64,000 nucleotides of DNA from Brugia malayi (taxonomy: Eukaryota; Nematoda; Chromadorea; Rhabditida; Onchocercidae). Both the position numbers and the translations under genes were made by a program. Positions within the stretch are counted from its first letter, which is position 1. Every line of letters starts with the position of its first letter. The notes beneath the pieces were generated by a model. It ran no database searches. It was not told the DNA's origin and was given only the letters and a program-made list of their open reading frames with translations. Where the stretch lies: the NCBI RefSeq assembly GCF_000002995.4, contig NW_025062479.1, positions 6,875,221 through 6,939,220 on the forward strand. Direction: 5' to 3'. Below, piece after piece: positions 37,674 through 51,300 of this stretch.

Positions 37674-39369
37674 CTAATGAAGCCGGTTCTAAAGAATTCA
37701 ATTTTCATGATGTACAACTTTGGACCAAATAATCAACTGACTTTTTCTCCCCTACACTTCTAAATCAGTGTTAGAATCTGTTAATTTTTCAATTTGTCAA
37801 ATTGTCATACAAGGTTCAATATGATTATTAACTTTACAGTTTCGTGCCAGTAATTTTAATGTTTCATCTCAAAAAGTAACGTTTGATGTTTTATGCTATA
37901 TTCGGAATATACTTAGAATGTATTTAGAGTAGGATCCATTTTATAGAACTTGTATTGAAATTCAGTACGGAACATGCTCGTTACTAAGATATTAGTTTAA
38001 TGATCGGATTTTAACATGAGATTTCCTTTAATTGTGCATTCTTCATCTGCTTGATATTTTGCAAAAACTATTATATACGTGATGCATTACTCAATACGCC
38101 AGTATTAGTGGCTTTTACAAAAATATTAAGCAGCTGAAGTATGCAGAATTCAAGGAGATCCCATGTTGAAATCCGATCTAAAAAACATCTTTCCCCTAAA
38201 TCATTTGCATTTCTAAAACTTTTGCTATCATCTTAGGAGGTGTTTATCCACGAATGTATCTCACTGCTTCCATAGCTCTTATATGGTTACTTACTCAAAT
38301 TTAATTGGTAATAATTTCATTATTTGAAGGTACCATTTCAAAATCCAATCCTCGCTTTCTCTCTACTCCTTGTACATAATAACCAATCGAAGTTTTATGA
38401 CTATGAAATTGCCCATTTCAAAAACTGTAAAAGTTCCTGCATATCCATTTTTATCAAATATGTTTTTACTTCCCTTTTCAATCATGATCCTCTGGTTTAT
38501 TAAATTATTTTGCTAAAGATTAATATTTTAATTTTTTGGTATATCACATTTCAGATTTTACAACTATCAAATGAGTATTAAATAGGGTTTTTTATCAATA
38601 CTTTTTTTTCAAATACGAAGTCATCTTGAGGAATGTAATAATTTCAGTCTTATACTTTACTAATTCTATTTTTTATTGCTGTTCATTTGGAAAAATTTTC
38701 AGTGACCTCAAGGAATAGGAGGAAGATATGTCCACTTGTGATTTATGTCATATTATATGTACCTATATTTTAGCATCTCTTGCTTCATTTGCAAATATTT
38801 TCAGGACTAAAAATACGCAAGCTTAGAACTTGTTCAGTGAGCTAAATGGGACTAATGTCAGCAGTTAATAGTATCAACAATCTAAAATGCAAAAGAGCCC
38901 ACTAAAAATCGAAACGGCTTGCTGCAACCTGATTAAACTGATGAAAATATGCAGATCATCTAAAAACGTGTATTAGAAGCAGTAATCAGCTGATTAGAGT
39001 ATTCCAAATTTGAGAATCACATCATTCTGGTTTTTTGATAGCAACCTGTTGTCACTCTTTCTTTTAAACATTTGCACACTAAATATACTGTTCCTATTTT
39101 GCCTCTGACATTTTCTGAATGATTTACTTGTCATTGGCTGAACTTCACAATCAGTTTGATCATATTTCTAAAACAATATTATAGGCTTCATTTGTTTTGC
39201 GGTGGTTTCCATCATTTTTTAAAATCTTTTGAAGCCATTACATCCGGATTTTCTACAGGTGATCTTGTTGATTATAGGAGATTTATAAATTTAGGAAATT
39301 AAAAGTAGAATATTTGTAAACCCTAAAATTCTTAAATAAACAACTTAAAGATAATGTTTGAAGCTTCAG
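37674..39369. other. AT-rich stretch before the zinc-finger gene
   Basis: No supportable exon. Acceptor-like tttcag motifs at about 38.55, 38.70 and 38.81 kb are followed by early stops. It is presumably the upstream region of the zinc-finger gene. Confidence 0.45.
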
Positions 39370-39375
39370 GGAAAA

Positions 39376-42300
39376 ATGAGCTCATTGAAAACATTGCTTA
39401 ATTCAAAATCATTTGACTCTATGACAACTTCCAACCTTGAAATGACAAATAACAGTGGTCGAAAGCGCGGCGCAGTCCTGGAGGAATGGTTGCTGCGGAA
39501 GTTTCCTGAATTATACAGCAAGTCGCATAATTTGGGGAGCACAAGTGTACTAACAAATGATGTCGAGAATCAACCTCTGAGTATGCTTTCTATCTTGAAT
39601 GTGTGATCTTGGGCGTCCGATCCACTTCATTTCAAAACACTGTCCAACTAATGTTGATCTGTGAACAAGCTCTGTCGAGAGCAATTACACTAATCCGGTG
39701 ATCCACATAAATTTAAACTTGATTTTAAGCCCTTTCTTTTTTGGTTGAATTTTGGTGAAGTATTTTTTAATATTTTTTTTTATTGTAAAAGTTCCAATAT
39801 TTTAATTCTAATATTTTAACTGTAAAAATTTCGAAGCGTCTGGATCATGAGTATGAATGTTTTCTAGTGCTCCTTTCTCGGTGACCAAATTGTTTTGAAA
39901 AATATGTTGCTCGTATGTAGGTGTAATTTCATTTCACTATTGTTTGGTTACTTCGTTGGGGCGTTTTCTCTTTTCCTTTCACTTGATCATCTCAATAAAA
40001 CAACCATTCGTTTCGTTATCCCTTCTACACTTTTATTTCCTTTGCTATTCTTTCCAAAGATTTCCTAAAATACAAACATTTTTTTAATGTTTTGTAGAAA
40101 AATGGATTGCAAAAAACTTGGAAATGAAACATCGGGAAAAATAATTAAGTCAAAAGTGCATTGTGTAAACATCCAATAAACGTGCAATCAGAAGCTATTT
40201 TAAATGCATAAGCATTCAGTTAGGGAATAGCCTACATCTTCCATTCTTCAGTTATACAATATGCAAATTTTCCAATTTTGTTATTTAGATTTGGTAAAAC
40301 GGAGCAAGCGAAATGTAGAAGTGAAAAATGAAACACCAATAGTCTATACCGGTTGTACAGGTCGCCTTTGTCCCAAAAGTTTGTTTTTTTATGATTTGCC
40401 GTTAAGTTCCAAAAAGAGTTTGAAATATTCGAAATACCAGAAACAGCTTCAAAAACACATATTTCTTTATAGCATTACGAGCAAACAGATATAATCGCGT
40501 GTCTGTTCAACGTTCAGATTCAAAACAGGACATTATCTCGAGTGAATATTATGAACTACCGAAAGAAGATGTGTTTAATCTGAAAAATGAGCACTTGTCA
40601 AAACAAGTGGGAAACAGTAAGCTAAATCAGTGCGTTCAACTTGGCCTGTTTCCACTCTCGCTTGTATATCTCCTCATTTCTGACACAGAAGTTTATTACC
40701 ATGACAACTTCGCTTTATCGGATCTCACCATTTCTACACACCACTTACGTACAGTTTGTTTATCGAAAAATCACCAACTACCGATTTTCAGGATATCACA
40801 AGGAATTAAAATCACACATGGACGGTGTTGAAACTGATAAACCTGTCAATTTGTCTTTGTCTAAAAGACGGGAAACAATCTGTGAGCAAATTTTTATGTG
40901 TTATGCGATTAAATTTCTTACGCTTTTTGATTTGGCAATAAAGCAAGCGTTTAAAAAATGCTTAGTTTATCGCTAAAAGAAGGAGGAGGTGAAATTAGGA
41001 ATTTCATGCCCATCTCATTTCTCCCTGTATGCAATTCTGTTCATTATCATTATGTAACACAGTGTTTGCTGATGGTCAACGTACAAACGATTGCAGCAAA
41101 TACAAGAACGGTTTAACTTCATTGAAATTGGTATTTCAGATGTGGAATGGAATGAAGATGAAAGCAAAACATTGCCGGTGTCAAATTATGAAGGGAGAAG
41201 ACATGTAGACAACAATGAAGATGTCAGGAACAGCAATTCTGTGATAATGGGTGCCAATTATAGAAGTATGTACAAACTGCAAAATAATGATAAGCGAATT
41301 AGTGGGAATATCTGTTCGTTCGCTGCAAATAAGCAAATTGCAAAACGTTTAACAACTAAATTAAAAAAGCATAACGATGCGGCTTACTATCCGAATATTC
41401 AATGCTTACTTTGCCGAGAATGGGTGTGTTCCAGAAACAGGTATTGTTTCTGTTGCTTCGCATTCTCTTTTTAAATGCCGAGATTCTTTTTCTTTATTTA
41501 TTAACTTTTTGATATACAAATGTTTATTCTGAATTCTTTTTTTTCCCCGAATATACGCATTTTCAATTATTGTATCTTCACTGTAATCTTAACACATGTA
41601 CGAGTTATGCACATAGGTAATTTTGAAAAGTGAAATCACTATCACCGAGGAAAATAAGGGATGAAAAAGTTTTGAAAAAAAAAAAACGGAAAAGAATTGG
41701 AGATGAATGAAACGACATGCGAGGACTGTTTGAAGAAGGTCTTTAAATGTATTGTCTAAAAAATAAGAAATAAGTTATGCAATGTTATTAAAAAAAAAAA
41801 ATTCTACAGTGATACAATAAATTTTCATTAAAATTTTCGGAGAATATGGTTTAAAAAAAAGGGTACAATCCTTTCCAGATCCTTTCGAGAAAACAATCAG
41901 AATTTTTCGTTATGAGTAATTCAGAATCGAAAATCGTTAGATGAATTGATTTTAGGTATATGCACGTCGAATCGCATCTACAGTACCGCCCATATAAATG
42001 CAGTTTTTGTGGATACGATAATCGAAAAGAGATATTTATTATGCTGCATATCAAAAAAGTGCATGGTGGCAGAGCTGAAGTTATCCGGGATATAAATACT
42101 GAACTGGAACATGAGTGGGTTTTGTAATTGTAGTGAACTTAGATGAATTTGAAATTGATATAGTCAAATATTACAGTGTTATATATGAATAGGATCATCC
42201 GTTGTAGGGCATGGAAAATTGCAGAACGATGTGTTGAACATACTCGAGATGTGTTGAAGCGTGCTTATCAGGAAGCTGTTCAAGATGATGAAGCATCCGC

Positions 42301-45300
42301 ATCTTCGAAACCCAGCAGTTTTGTCAAAGTTGAAGAGGCATTGCTTAGCAAATATTCTACACAGGTTAAAATCATTTCATACTATTTTCACTTGGTTTAG
42401 TCAGGAAAAAAATGATTAAAGCTTTTTTTCAAGAATTTGTCAGAATGAAAAGACTTATTTAAAAGAGAAAATTCTTAAAAAGCTTAAAAAAAGCTTATTT
42501 TTCTGTAATTGTTTTTTCTTTTATCTTCTAAAAAGAAAAAAAAAATGTCAAATTGCAGTATCGTCCAAAGTTGTACAACATACAACGAGCAGAAAAAAGT
42601 CTAATTATCGAAGATTCGTTGAAAATGGGCATTGTACCTAACTTTAATGAAGTTTCAAATCGTGAGATTAAATGTCAGGTTGGGCTTTGTTGTGATATTA
42701 ACATGAAAGAAAGTTGCTTCGGTGAGTGAGCAAATTCCACGTCATCTGTTATCTACATTGGTTCTCAATTAAATAAGTACGGTAATGCAACCTGCCTACT
42801 ATAAAGTGATGCACATTTAGTGGAAGACTGACATTTAATTATCAATTCACAAGTGTTACGATCCAACGAATAATTCACACAGGCTTACTCGTAAGCAGGA
42901 ACTCTTTAATAAACCCTTTTGTCGTTTGATTTTTGATACTTCTTCCCACCTGACTTTCCCAGTATAATTTTGAATGTCTCAAGTCTTTGTTTCTTATAAG
43001 CAGAACAGTTTACTTGAACATTTAGTATTTCTTTCCCTAAAGTGATATTTGTTGATGTTTCACATCAATTTACTAGAACTATAAAACTGTTGGTTCTATT
43101 TTTCTGTTATACATCATTGGACTTCAAAGTTTATATGGGTCAGTTGTGTTTTTGATTCCGAGGCATAAATACGATTTAAGGTTGGAAGTTCCGCTTTATT
43201 CTTTTTAATAATGCGAATATTCTCATGGATGGCTAATCTCGTACTCTTCCTGTTCCTTTTTTTTTTGTTTTTACGGAATAATCAACACGTATTCAAATCT
43301 ATTGGTGAAATTCTTGTCCGACAGCATTTGTTCTAAATAAATAATAATTTAGATTTAAAAAATATTTCGTAAATCGAATAAGAAAGTTATTCTTCTGACT
43401 GAATGAAAAGCATCGTTACTTTTATTTTTGAAGTTCGGATTTTGATATCATAGAAAAGTTGAATTCCTTTTCTACCTGACAGGTGCAGCGCAATTACATT
43501 CTCGTATTAGTTGTATGTTTCATTAATTTAAAAAGTATGCGATTAAACAGTGGACGTACTACAGATATATCCAAAATAATTAAAAGTTTTTTTGTTAAAT
43601 CTTAACGTTCATATTATTGTTTAGATTCATGTATTGTTAATGACCCTGTTTGAAGTAAAATCCGAACTTCGAAATCTGAATTTCGTTGGTAGCAATTGTA
43701 GTGTGCAACAGTAATCAGTCAACACCAAGCATATGATAAATGATTCTAATGTACTATGGATTGAATGAATTCGAAACTATCTTATTCATTTCTGATATCT
43801 TCTCATTACAGCAACATATCGCCTTTAAAATCTAATATAGTATATAAATGGCAGAGGCTATATATATGCATTGGAATACTTTTTTAATTGGGAACAGTGA
43901 TTTTTTTCATGTTATTGCGATGATTCTAGTTGTCGTTTTAATTACAGACAATATACTCTAATAGGGTTTTCGTCTTTTTCTATTTGCAGATTTGTTAAAA
44001 TACTTCTACAAATTTCATTATAAATGATTATGACTTCTAACCAGAACATTCTATAAGCGACAACAATGGTAGAACTGGAAAACAACGACTTAATGTTTTT
44101 CAAAAACAGTGTTTACGGATTAACGTTTTGTTATCATAGAAAGACAGCTAACAGTCACCTTGGCTGTTAGTCTTTCCACTATATTCTTGCACAAGCTCAA
44201 ATACTGCTGTAGGCTATCTACTGTTATCATCTGATGTAGGATTTTCACATCCTTCCTATTTTAAAAATTCCACCCTCGTTTTCTACTTCTGCAACTTTTT
44301 TAGTCTTGAGCATTTATAGTACACTCTTAAGTATGCAGAAAAAGAATTCAAGTTATTTAGTTTGTGACCGTCTTTCTTAGGTCCAATATTTAAATATACT
44401 TATGGTAATGAAAGATTGTTCTGTTATTCACTTTCTTCCAGTTCAATAATTCTTTACCTTCCGCTGCGACGTAGTTCTTATTGTTCCGAATAAGAATTAT
44501 AGATAAAGCCAGTGAGGATCGATAGAATGAAATTGATAGTTCATACGACCGGAGATTTCGGGAGTATGATCGTTTATTTGGTCTTTTACAAAACGGCCCT
44601 TTGTACCAAATTTTATTAGATGGTTTGTGATCATCTTTGTTAGACTCTGTATGTTCAGTATGTAAAAAAAATTCATTATTCGTTAAGAGATTCTCAAAGA
44701 TCGCATGTTGTCTGTGCTGTAAATAATTCTGTAGTTCTTCAGGAAAATTTCCCATAGTTTCGTTTTGAAGCAGGTTGTTGAGAAGTTAAGGTTACCAAAT
44801 ACATCCAGATTCAACGTTAGTCCTGCAAGCATCGTTGTTCGGACCAGGAATTTTCATAAACCAGCACTCACATTCTTCTGGTCTGAATGGGCATTGATCC
44901 CAATTCAACGTTGTTTAATTTGCAAATGCAAATCTTTGCCCTGCAAATTTGTTTTACAGATCTGTAATGGTTTTGTGATTTCACTTGTAACGGTTATGGA
45001 AGAACATACTCGATCACACCTAACGCAGCCATCTTACCGGTTAAATTGATTCATTCAAATCCATATTTCATAATGACTAATAGACTTCAAATTTAGTTTA
45101 AACTCAGCTCTGAAAAACTAAAAGCTAGATAGGAAGCGATGCATGCTTAATTGAACCGAGAGTAAAAGCGTTATCGAAGAGAACGAAGCCATGCTTTTGT
45201 ATGATATTCACTTGCAGTTGTTCTGTTGGACATTGCACACTGAAGCATCATTCAAAAAATTTCTTAACACGACACATGAAGGAAGTTCACAAGTATAAGC

Positions 45301-46956
45301 AGACTCCAACAGATATCATAGAATTGGATCCATCTCTGAAAAAAGAGTTTTGCAGAGTTCGTTTAATATCCATTTTATATTTATGAGCTATCGAAAACTC
45401 GACTAGGATGGATTAAATGAGAGTTAAAAACTTATATCATAAGTTCTTATAGCCTTTTACTCCATACTAACGAGAAATGCTGAAGCAAGTTATTACGTAA
45501 TTCTGATCCTATTAATAATCCTACTTAATTGTGAAGGACCATTGGTATGAACGATTTGAGTTATGGAGGGTTCTTACTTTTCTTTTCAAAACAAATAGTG
45601 AAATATATAAATGGAAAATCTGTTCTATCTTTAATGACAGACACGCCTGATAAAACTGACTCGTTCTATTTCCCATATTCATACACACTCAAAACTTCTA
45701 GAAAAAATCAGTATAACCATGAACAGCGCTACATTAAATACATATCAGTGAAAGACTCTAGCCATGATCACGTGTTCCTGAAATGAATCTTCTATATTGA
45801 CTTATTGCAGATCGCATCTCGATGTTTTCCCAATCATTTTTCGGATCATCTTTCTTCATTTCATATTTTTCGGCGATCAGTATCACAGTCTCCATTATTG
45901 GAATCATTAACAGAAACAAACTGGTGTATTCCATCTACCTGTTCTGTTCCTTCAGTTATGCAAAATACTGCCTTATCGATGTCAACTTTAACGTCCACGT
46001 TTGAAACGTTCAATTCTCCAAGTCTTAAACCAACATCATCACTACTTACTGCTATACTTCCCTTGAATTTGACGCTTCAAACTTCAGCACCATCCAGTGA
46101 TGTTGCGCTGCTGCTTCCAACGGCTCCTATTCCTTCGAGAGATACACCTCATTTCAATGATCCAATGGGCATGTCTAACTTTCCAGTAACCAATCTTGAA
46201 TGTCAACCATTTGTTTTCCATGAAGAAGAACACAGTTCGTCAAATTGCATAACATTAACCAATCTTCTAGCAGCTGCACCAAAAAATAGTCCTTCACAGG
46301 TTCTCTTCTTTATCAAGCACTTAGGGCTTAAACTAAATTCCGGTCCGTTTTGTGCTATAGAGCTGACGAAAATTACTTCATCACTAAGTTGATCATTTCA
46401 CCGTTCCAGACACGTGTACAATCAATAATATATCCACCGACACCACGGAAAACCTGCAGCTTTTGCCAAGAAGTATTCGAGGGTGAATATTTAGTCTTGT
46501 ACAAACATGTCAAGCAGCATTTAAGCTTACTACCTTATGAATGTTCGGTATGCAAATTCGCCCATGTGGACAGAATAACTATCCAGGACCATATTTCTCA
46601 CTATCACTTGCAAGCTACTCTTGTTGACAGGTAACTTTCTTCACAAGAATTCTAGATTGCCATATGGATAATTACACTTAACCGAGAGAAACGCAGTTTA
46701 TATGGGAACAAACTGATTGATCAAATAATCTTGGTAATCTCTTGGGCCACATTTTTATATAAAAATATTACGAGCGTTTACGTGAAATGTCCCATAAGAT
46801 TTAAATCACGAATATCACTAAAAACGCTAAAAAAAAAGTCTTCACAATTATTTCAGAATGACAGACTCAGTATCTCGACAGTGTTCTGCGCTGTTTACAG
46901 CCTGCTTTCCGGATGTCCCGCTGCAACCATTATTGCATGACACTGTACAAAAATGA
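39376..46956 (+). CDS. Multi-C2H2 zinc-finger protein, putative transcription factor
   Basis: Probable nuclear DNA-binding regulator. Thirteen exons join in phase: 39376-39580, 40289-40378, 40473-40616, 40792-40881, 41140-41440, 41956-42114, 42208-42364, 42559-42678, 44774-45039, 45218-45356, 45811-46299, 46410-46630, 46857-46956; 826 residues. An acceptor (gcttcag) 6 bp before the ATG may be a spliced-leader site. The N-terminal half has a basic stretch (NNSGRKRGAVLEEWLLRKF) and two motifs like the CtBP-binding PxDLS: QPLNLV, created at the first joint, and KPVNLSL. Finger 1 is CLLCREWVCSRNRYMHVESH. Finger 2 is CSFCGYDNRKEIFIMLHIKK plus VH, directly after LQYRPYK. Middle fingers are irregular (CLICKC...EEHTRSH; CSVGHC...TRHMKEVH). 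A Ser/Thr-rich region of about 150 residues follows, then a final pair (CSFCQEVFEGEYLVLYKHVK; CSVCKFAHVDR...). The exon 8/9 joint spans a 2.1-kb intron; an alternative donor gtgagt at 42722 does not fit in phase. The finger pair recalls nematode LIN-26/LIR-type proteins, but I am not sure of that. Confidence 0.8.
44390..44755 (-). other. Single-exon ORF inside a zinc-finger intron, doubtful
   Basis: A 121-codon ATG-to-stop frame on the minus strand lies wholly in the 2.1-kb intron of the zinc-finger gene. It begins MGNFPEELQNYLQHRQHAIF and has mixed composition. At this base composition, roughly one ORF of this length is expected by chance in 64 kb. No domain is recognisable. Confidence 0.15.
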
Positions 46957-48380
46957 AAGCTGAAAATTAATTGCTCTGATTCCGGAACGAAATTTATAGG
47001 AAAGCTGAATTGTGTTGCATATCGTTATATGTTACAAATTACTGCGAAAATGTGTTAGATTTCTCAAATGTTTTGTTAACTATGATTTCGTTGCTTTTTT
47101 TCTGATTGACCACAAATTTCCGTTATTTTTAATAGTTGTGTTGTTATGAAAGTGATGTTTTTTGCTAAACAATTACAGGAGTCAACAGTATGAGAATGAA
47201 TGCAAATATGAAAACAAAAGTTTTCACAGGAGAAATTAATTTTCCTTTTAATATCTCATTTTATAATTTTAGTAATTCGCCTTCAAAAGAAGATGAACTT
47301 GATTTTGAAAAAATTCATGGAAGAAAAGAAGGGAAAAGAGAAGAAAGATGTCAGAAATTAGTCAAAGAATAATTCGAAAATTACCAATCGGTCGATCGAA
47401 TTTGTGTGAGAATGTTTCGTGGCGTTTATCGAAATTAATTATGACTTGCAAACAAACATCCCTCTCCGTATAATATTAAACCGTGTTGCCTTTCTGTGTA
47501 TGTTTAGTGGAAAAGATAGATGTGTTGTCTAAAGGCTTTTTTTTGAGAATACTAGACCAACATCCTTCTTTCTGTTTATTCAAGTTAACGGCCCGAACAG
47601 CTTCCATTTCCACTGTCGTAATAAACGAAGTGAATGTTATCCAGATAACTAAATGAATTCACAATCGATTGATGCTTCGGCTGTAAAACTGTGCATCAGT
47701 GTGTTGCATCTTTTCTCTGCTCGTTTTTTAATTGCCTAGCAATTTCTGTGTTCGAGGTTTAGCAAATTTTTAACATTTGCTACACTCAACATTCGTCGAC
47801 AGCTATCTCATTGTCTGTTTATTTGTTTCTTGCTTAATTAACTCTCTCTCAATTCATTAGCTGATTCATTATAAAAAGTAATCGCTTTAATGTTCAATGG
47901 TCTCTCCGAAATGAAATCCAGAAAAGCTCTTCATTTTCAATCAATATTCGGTTAGTGTGATTGGTCATTGAACATTGATTAATCTCCAGTCATTTTTTTT
48001 TTTTAATTTAATGCGCAGTGTGACGTATGTGATGTGACGTGGGGCATATATTTGTTTAACAATTTTATTATAACATTCATTCAGCCGAAATTCTTAGAAT
48101 TCTGCAGGTCTGTTTGAAAATTATTTTGTCATAAATAAAATTGTTATTGTAAAACCACCAAATTCATTTCTGCAAATGATGTACTAATATGATAATAATC
48201 TACAAACAACATGCTGATAACCAATGGCCAGCAAACTTTTACTAAAGTAATCAATGTTTCCTTCCCTTCCTACTTTGGCCTTTTGATTAATTTTCTGTAA
48301 ATTCATTATCACGTTAATTTGGCTTCCTGACGTATTCCCAAATGTTATATCTAAATACAAATCAATGTTTTAATGAAAAT
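46957..48380. other. Intergenic stretch
   Basis: Downstream of the zinc-finger stop and upstream of the receptor start. The frame at 47190-47372 is lysine-rich and unsupported. Nothing else is visible. Confidence 0.5.
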
Positions 48381-51300
48381 ATGAAAATAGTGAGAATGAA
48401 TGGATGGATGATATTCTTGGAAATCTGCTGGGCAGTTTCAGTAATATGGCCTCTGCCTGCTGATGGACTGTGTGGTCAAGATGCAGGTCGCTTAATTGAG
48501 GATCTTCTTGCCGACTATAATAAACTTGTTAGGCCGGTGGAAAATGACAGTGATACGCTGATTGTTCGCCTGAAACTGAAACTTTCGCAACTCCTTGACG
48601 TTGTGTGTGATTTGACAATTTGTTTTCCTTTAGTGTTTGTAGGATAAGCTTAAACTCATTTTGGTTGATAACATTAATCAACCAGAGCACATTCCTTATT
48701 GTAAGAACTGAAATACTGGGAATGAATGGCAATTTATCCATTCAAAAAGGCTAGATAAAAGTTGAACAGAATAAGGACAAAAATCAAACTGAATGCAGCA
48801 AAGTAGATTTTGGATTCTGAATTTGAAATGAGCTATTTATTTAACAATACCATGTTTGTTTTTTCTTTCTATGATTCTTTTCACTCGAACTATTTTAGCA
48901 TGAGAAGAATCAAATAATGACGACAAATGTATGGCTGCAACACGTAACTTTTTTTCATACTTTTCAGTTTTTAAAAAATAATTTACCCCCTTCTGATAAT
49001 GTTTTATTACTTATTTCATGATGATGATTTTTAATCAGATATTTATTTTAATTAGGAATTTATGATTTTTAATTAGATATTATTTTTTTCGAGCTGGACT
49101 GATTACAAATTAAAGTGGAATCCCGCAGATTATGGCGGAGTCACTGTATTATATGTGCCTTCCGACATGATTTGGCTACCTGATATTGTTCTTTACAACA
49201 AGTGTGTTTTCAAACTCTTTTTTCTAACATGAGATTAAGCTTCCTAAGTGAGAAGACATAGGATAGATAAATAAATATGTGCATGCTTTTATTGCTTTCG
49301 TTTATATCTCTGAGCTAATTTCCTATAAATAATAAGAGAAATGTGAAAAAAAAAGAAAAAAAGAAAGTATAAATTTCATCAAGCAGTGCCATCTTTCCAA
49401 GGAAACCACTTGTCAGGCGCATATGCATGAAAAATTACTTTTAGCGCAGATGGTAATTACCAAGTGTCAATAATGACAAAGGCAAAATTGTCACCCAATG
49501 GTACTGTCGAATGGTCACCTCCTGCCATTTACAAAAGGTCCTTTATATTTCAGAACCCATTAGATGAAATTCTACTCAGTAATTAAATATTGCAATTTAT
49601 TGCATACATTGAATAAGGTACATTCAAGATATACTGAGTATAAAATATTCTTTCCTCAAAATTCTCAGAAAGTCTTCTGATAAAAATAAGGAAGCAATTA
49701 CTGGCTACCTGAAAGAGATAATTTAAATGTTAGATTTCGACGATCATTTTAATATAGTTAGGTTTTTGTTCCAGCATGTGTCAAATAGATGTGGAATGGT
49801 TCCCTTTCGACATACAAACATGTGAAATGAAATTTGGTAAGAAAAAATCTTTTTATTTAGCACTTTGAATTTGTAGATAACCGCAAATTTATTTCGTGAA
49901 AGTTTTCTTGCCATTTTAAAAAACATTAATACAATGTAATGGTTTGAGAAAATCAATTCAGTAAGTCGACGGTAGATCCTGTGGTTTAAATGAAATTCCA
50001 TAGAATATCTCAATTTGGAAAATAAATATCGAAATCCATGGACCTTTAAATTGATAGCACTTTCGGTTCTCAGGGAGATATAAGCGATATGAACCACCTA
50101 TTCATTGCGAAAGCAGATCCAGTTCATAACAAAAAAACCACTTATCTTTTTTCAATTGGCTTAAAGGTTCTTGGACTTATGGTGGCTTAGAAGTTGATTT
50201 GCAACATAAAGATTCACATATTGAAAGAGCGGAAACAGAAACATTGCTTGGCTTTGATGGTCATTATGACGAAACTGTTTGGATTGTTAATGAAGGTTGT
50301 GCATTTTACTTACGAATAGAAGTATGGAATTATTGAAATAGAAAAATCAATTAAATAATATTGTCAAAAATGAAACTGCTATGAAAGGATTTAAAGAAAA
50401 GCTGCTGAATATTGTTATATTTGCTTCTTCTACTGCTGAAATTAAAACTAAATTTTAGGAATTGACTTAAGTGATTATTATCCAAGTGTTGAATGGGATA
50501 TACTTGGCGTGCCGGGCAAACGCCATTTAAAAAGGTAACGGTAAGGTTATACTACCTACAGTCGATTTAATTGCATATTTGCGTACTTTTGATGGAAAGA
50601 AATCAAGTCATTCTCATAGATCATGTAAATTTATACAAAATTTGTAGTTATCTCTTGTACCCTAAACAGTTATCATTTACAGATATCCATGCTGTGAATC
50701 ACCTTTCATTGATCTGACATATGAGATACGGTTGCGACGCAAGACGCTGTTTTACATCGTCTACTTGATCTTCCCAATCGTTAGCATTAAGTAAAGCTTT
50801 ATTTTAAACACGGCAAAGGTTCATTAGCGAAAAGCTCATGATGTAGTCAAATGTTAAATTTCTTATTTGTATTTATCAGTTGATAATTGTAGTTTTTCAG
50901 TTTTTTAACGGTGCTAGTGTTCTACTTGCCTTCAGATGGCGGTGAAAAAATATCACTTTGCCTCAATATACTCATTTCACTCACTATATTTTTCTTATTG
51001 CTTGGTAAGCTTCTCTTTTCAATAAATCTAAAGCTGAATTTAATGAAATGAATTCTTTTTTAAATTTTTTGTTCTTTTTAAATTAACAGAAATATTCGTT
51101 GCAGTGGAAATAATACCATCAACTTCACTTGTTATACCTCTTATTGGTAAATATCTATTATTTACAATGGTGTTGGTTACTTTATCTGTTATTGTAACAG
51201 TTATAACACTGGTATGTTTAATTTTACAACAAATTCAGCAATTTGAAACAGAATAGAACTTAACAGCTTCATTAACTGTTGCTTGATGAAAAGTGATATG

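Noticed and set aside
39376..39606. Neuropeptide-like precursor (RKR cleavage site followed by an amphipathic helix)
   Set aside because: A gtatgc donor at 39581 joins this exon in phase to 40289 and creates PLNLV; it is better explained as the zinc-finger N-terminus, and it lacks a signal peptide of its own.
45805..46392. Longest single frame in the window, as a stand-alone gene
   Set aside because: It is the Ser/Thr-rich exon 45811-46299 of the zinc-finger gene, read through its donor; acceptor and donor fit both neighbours in phase.
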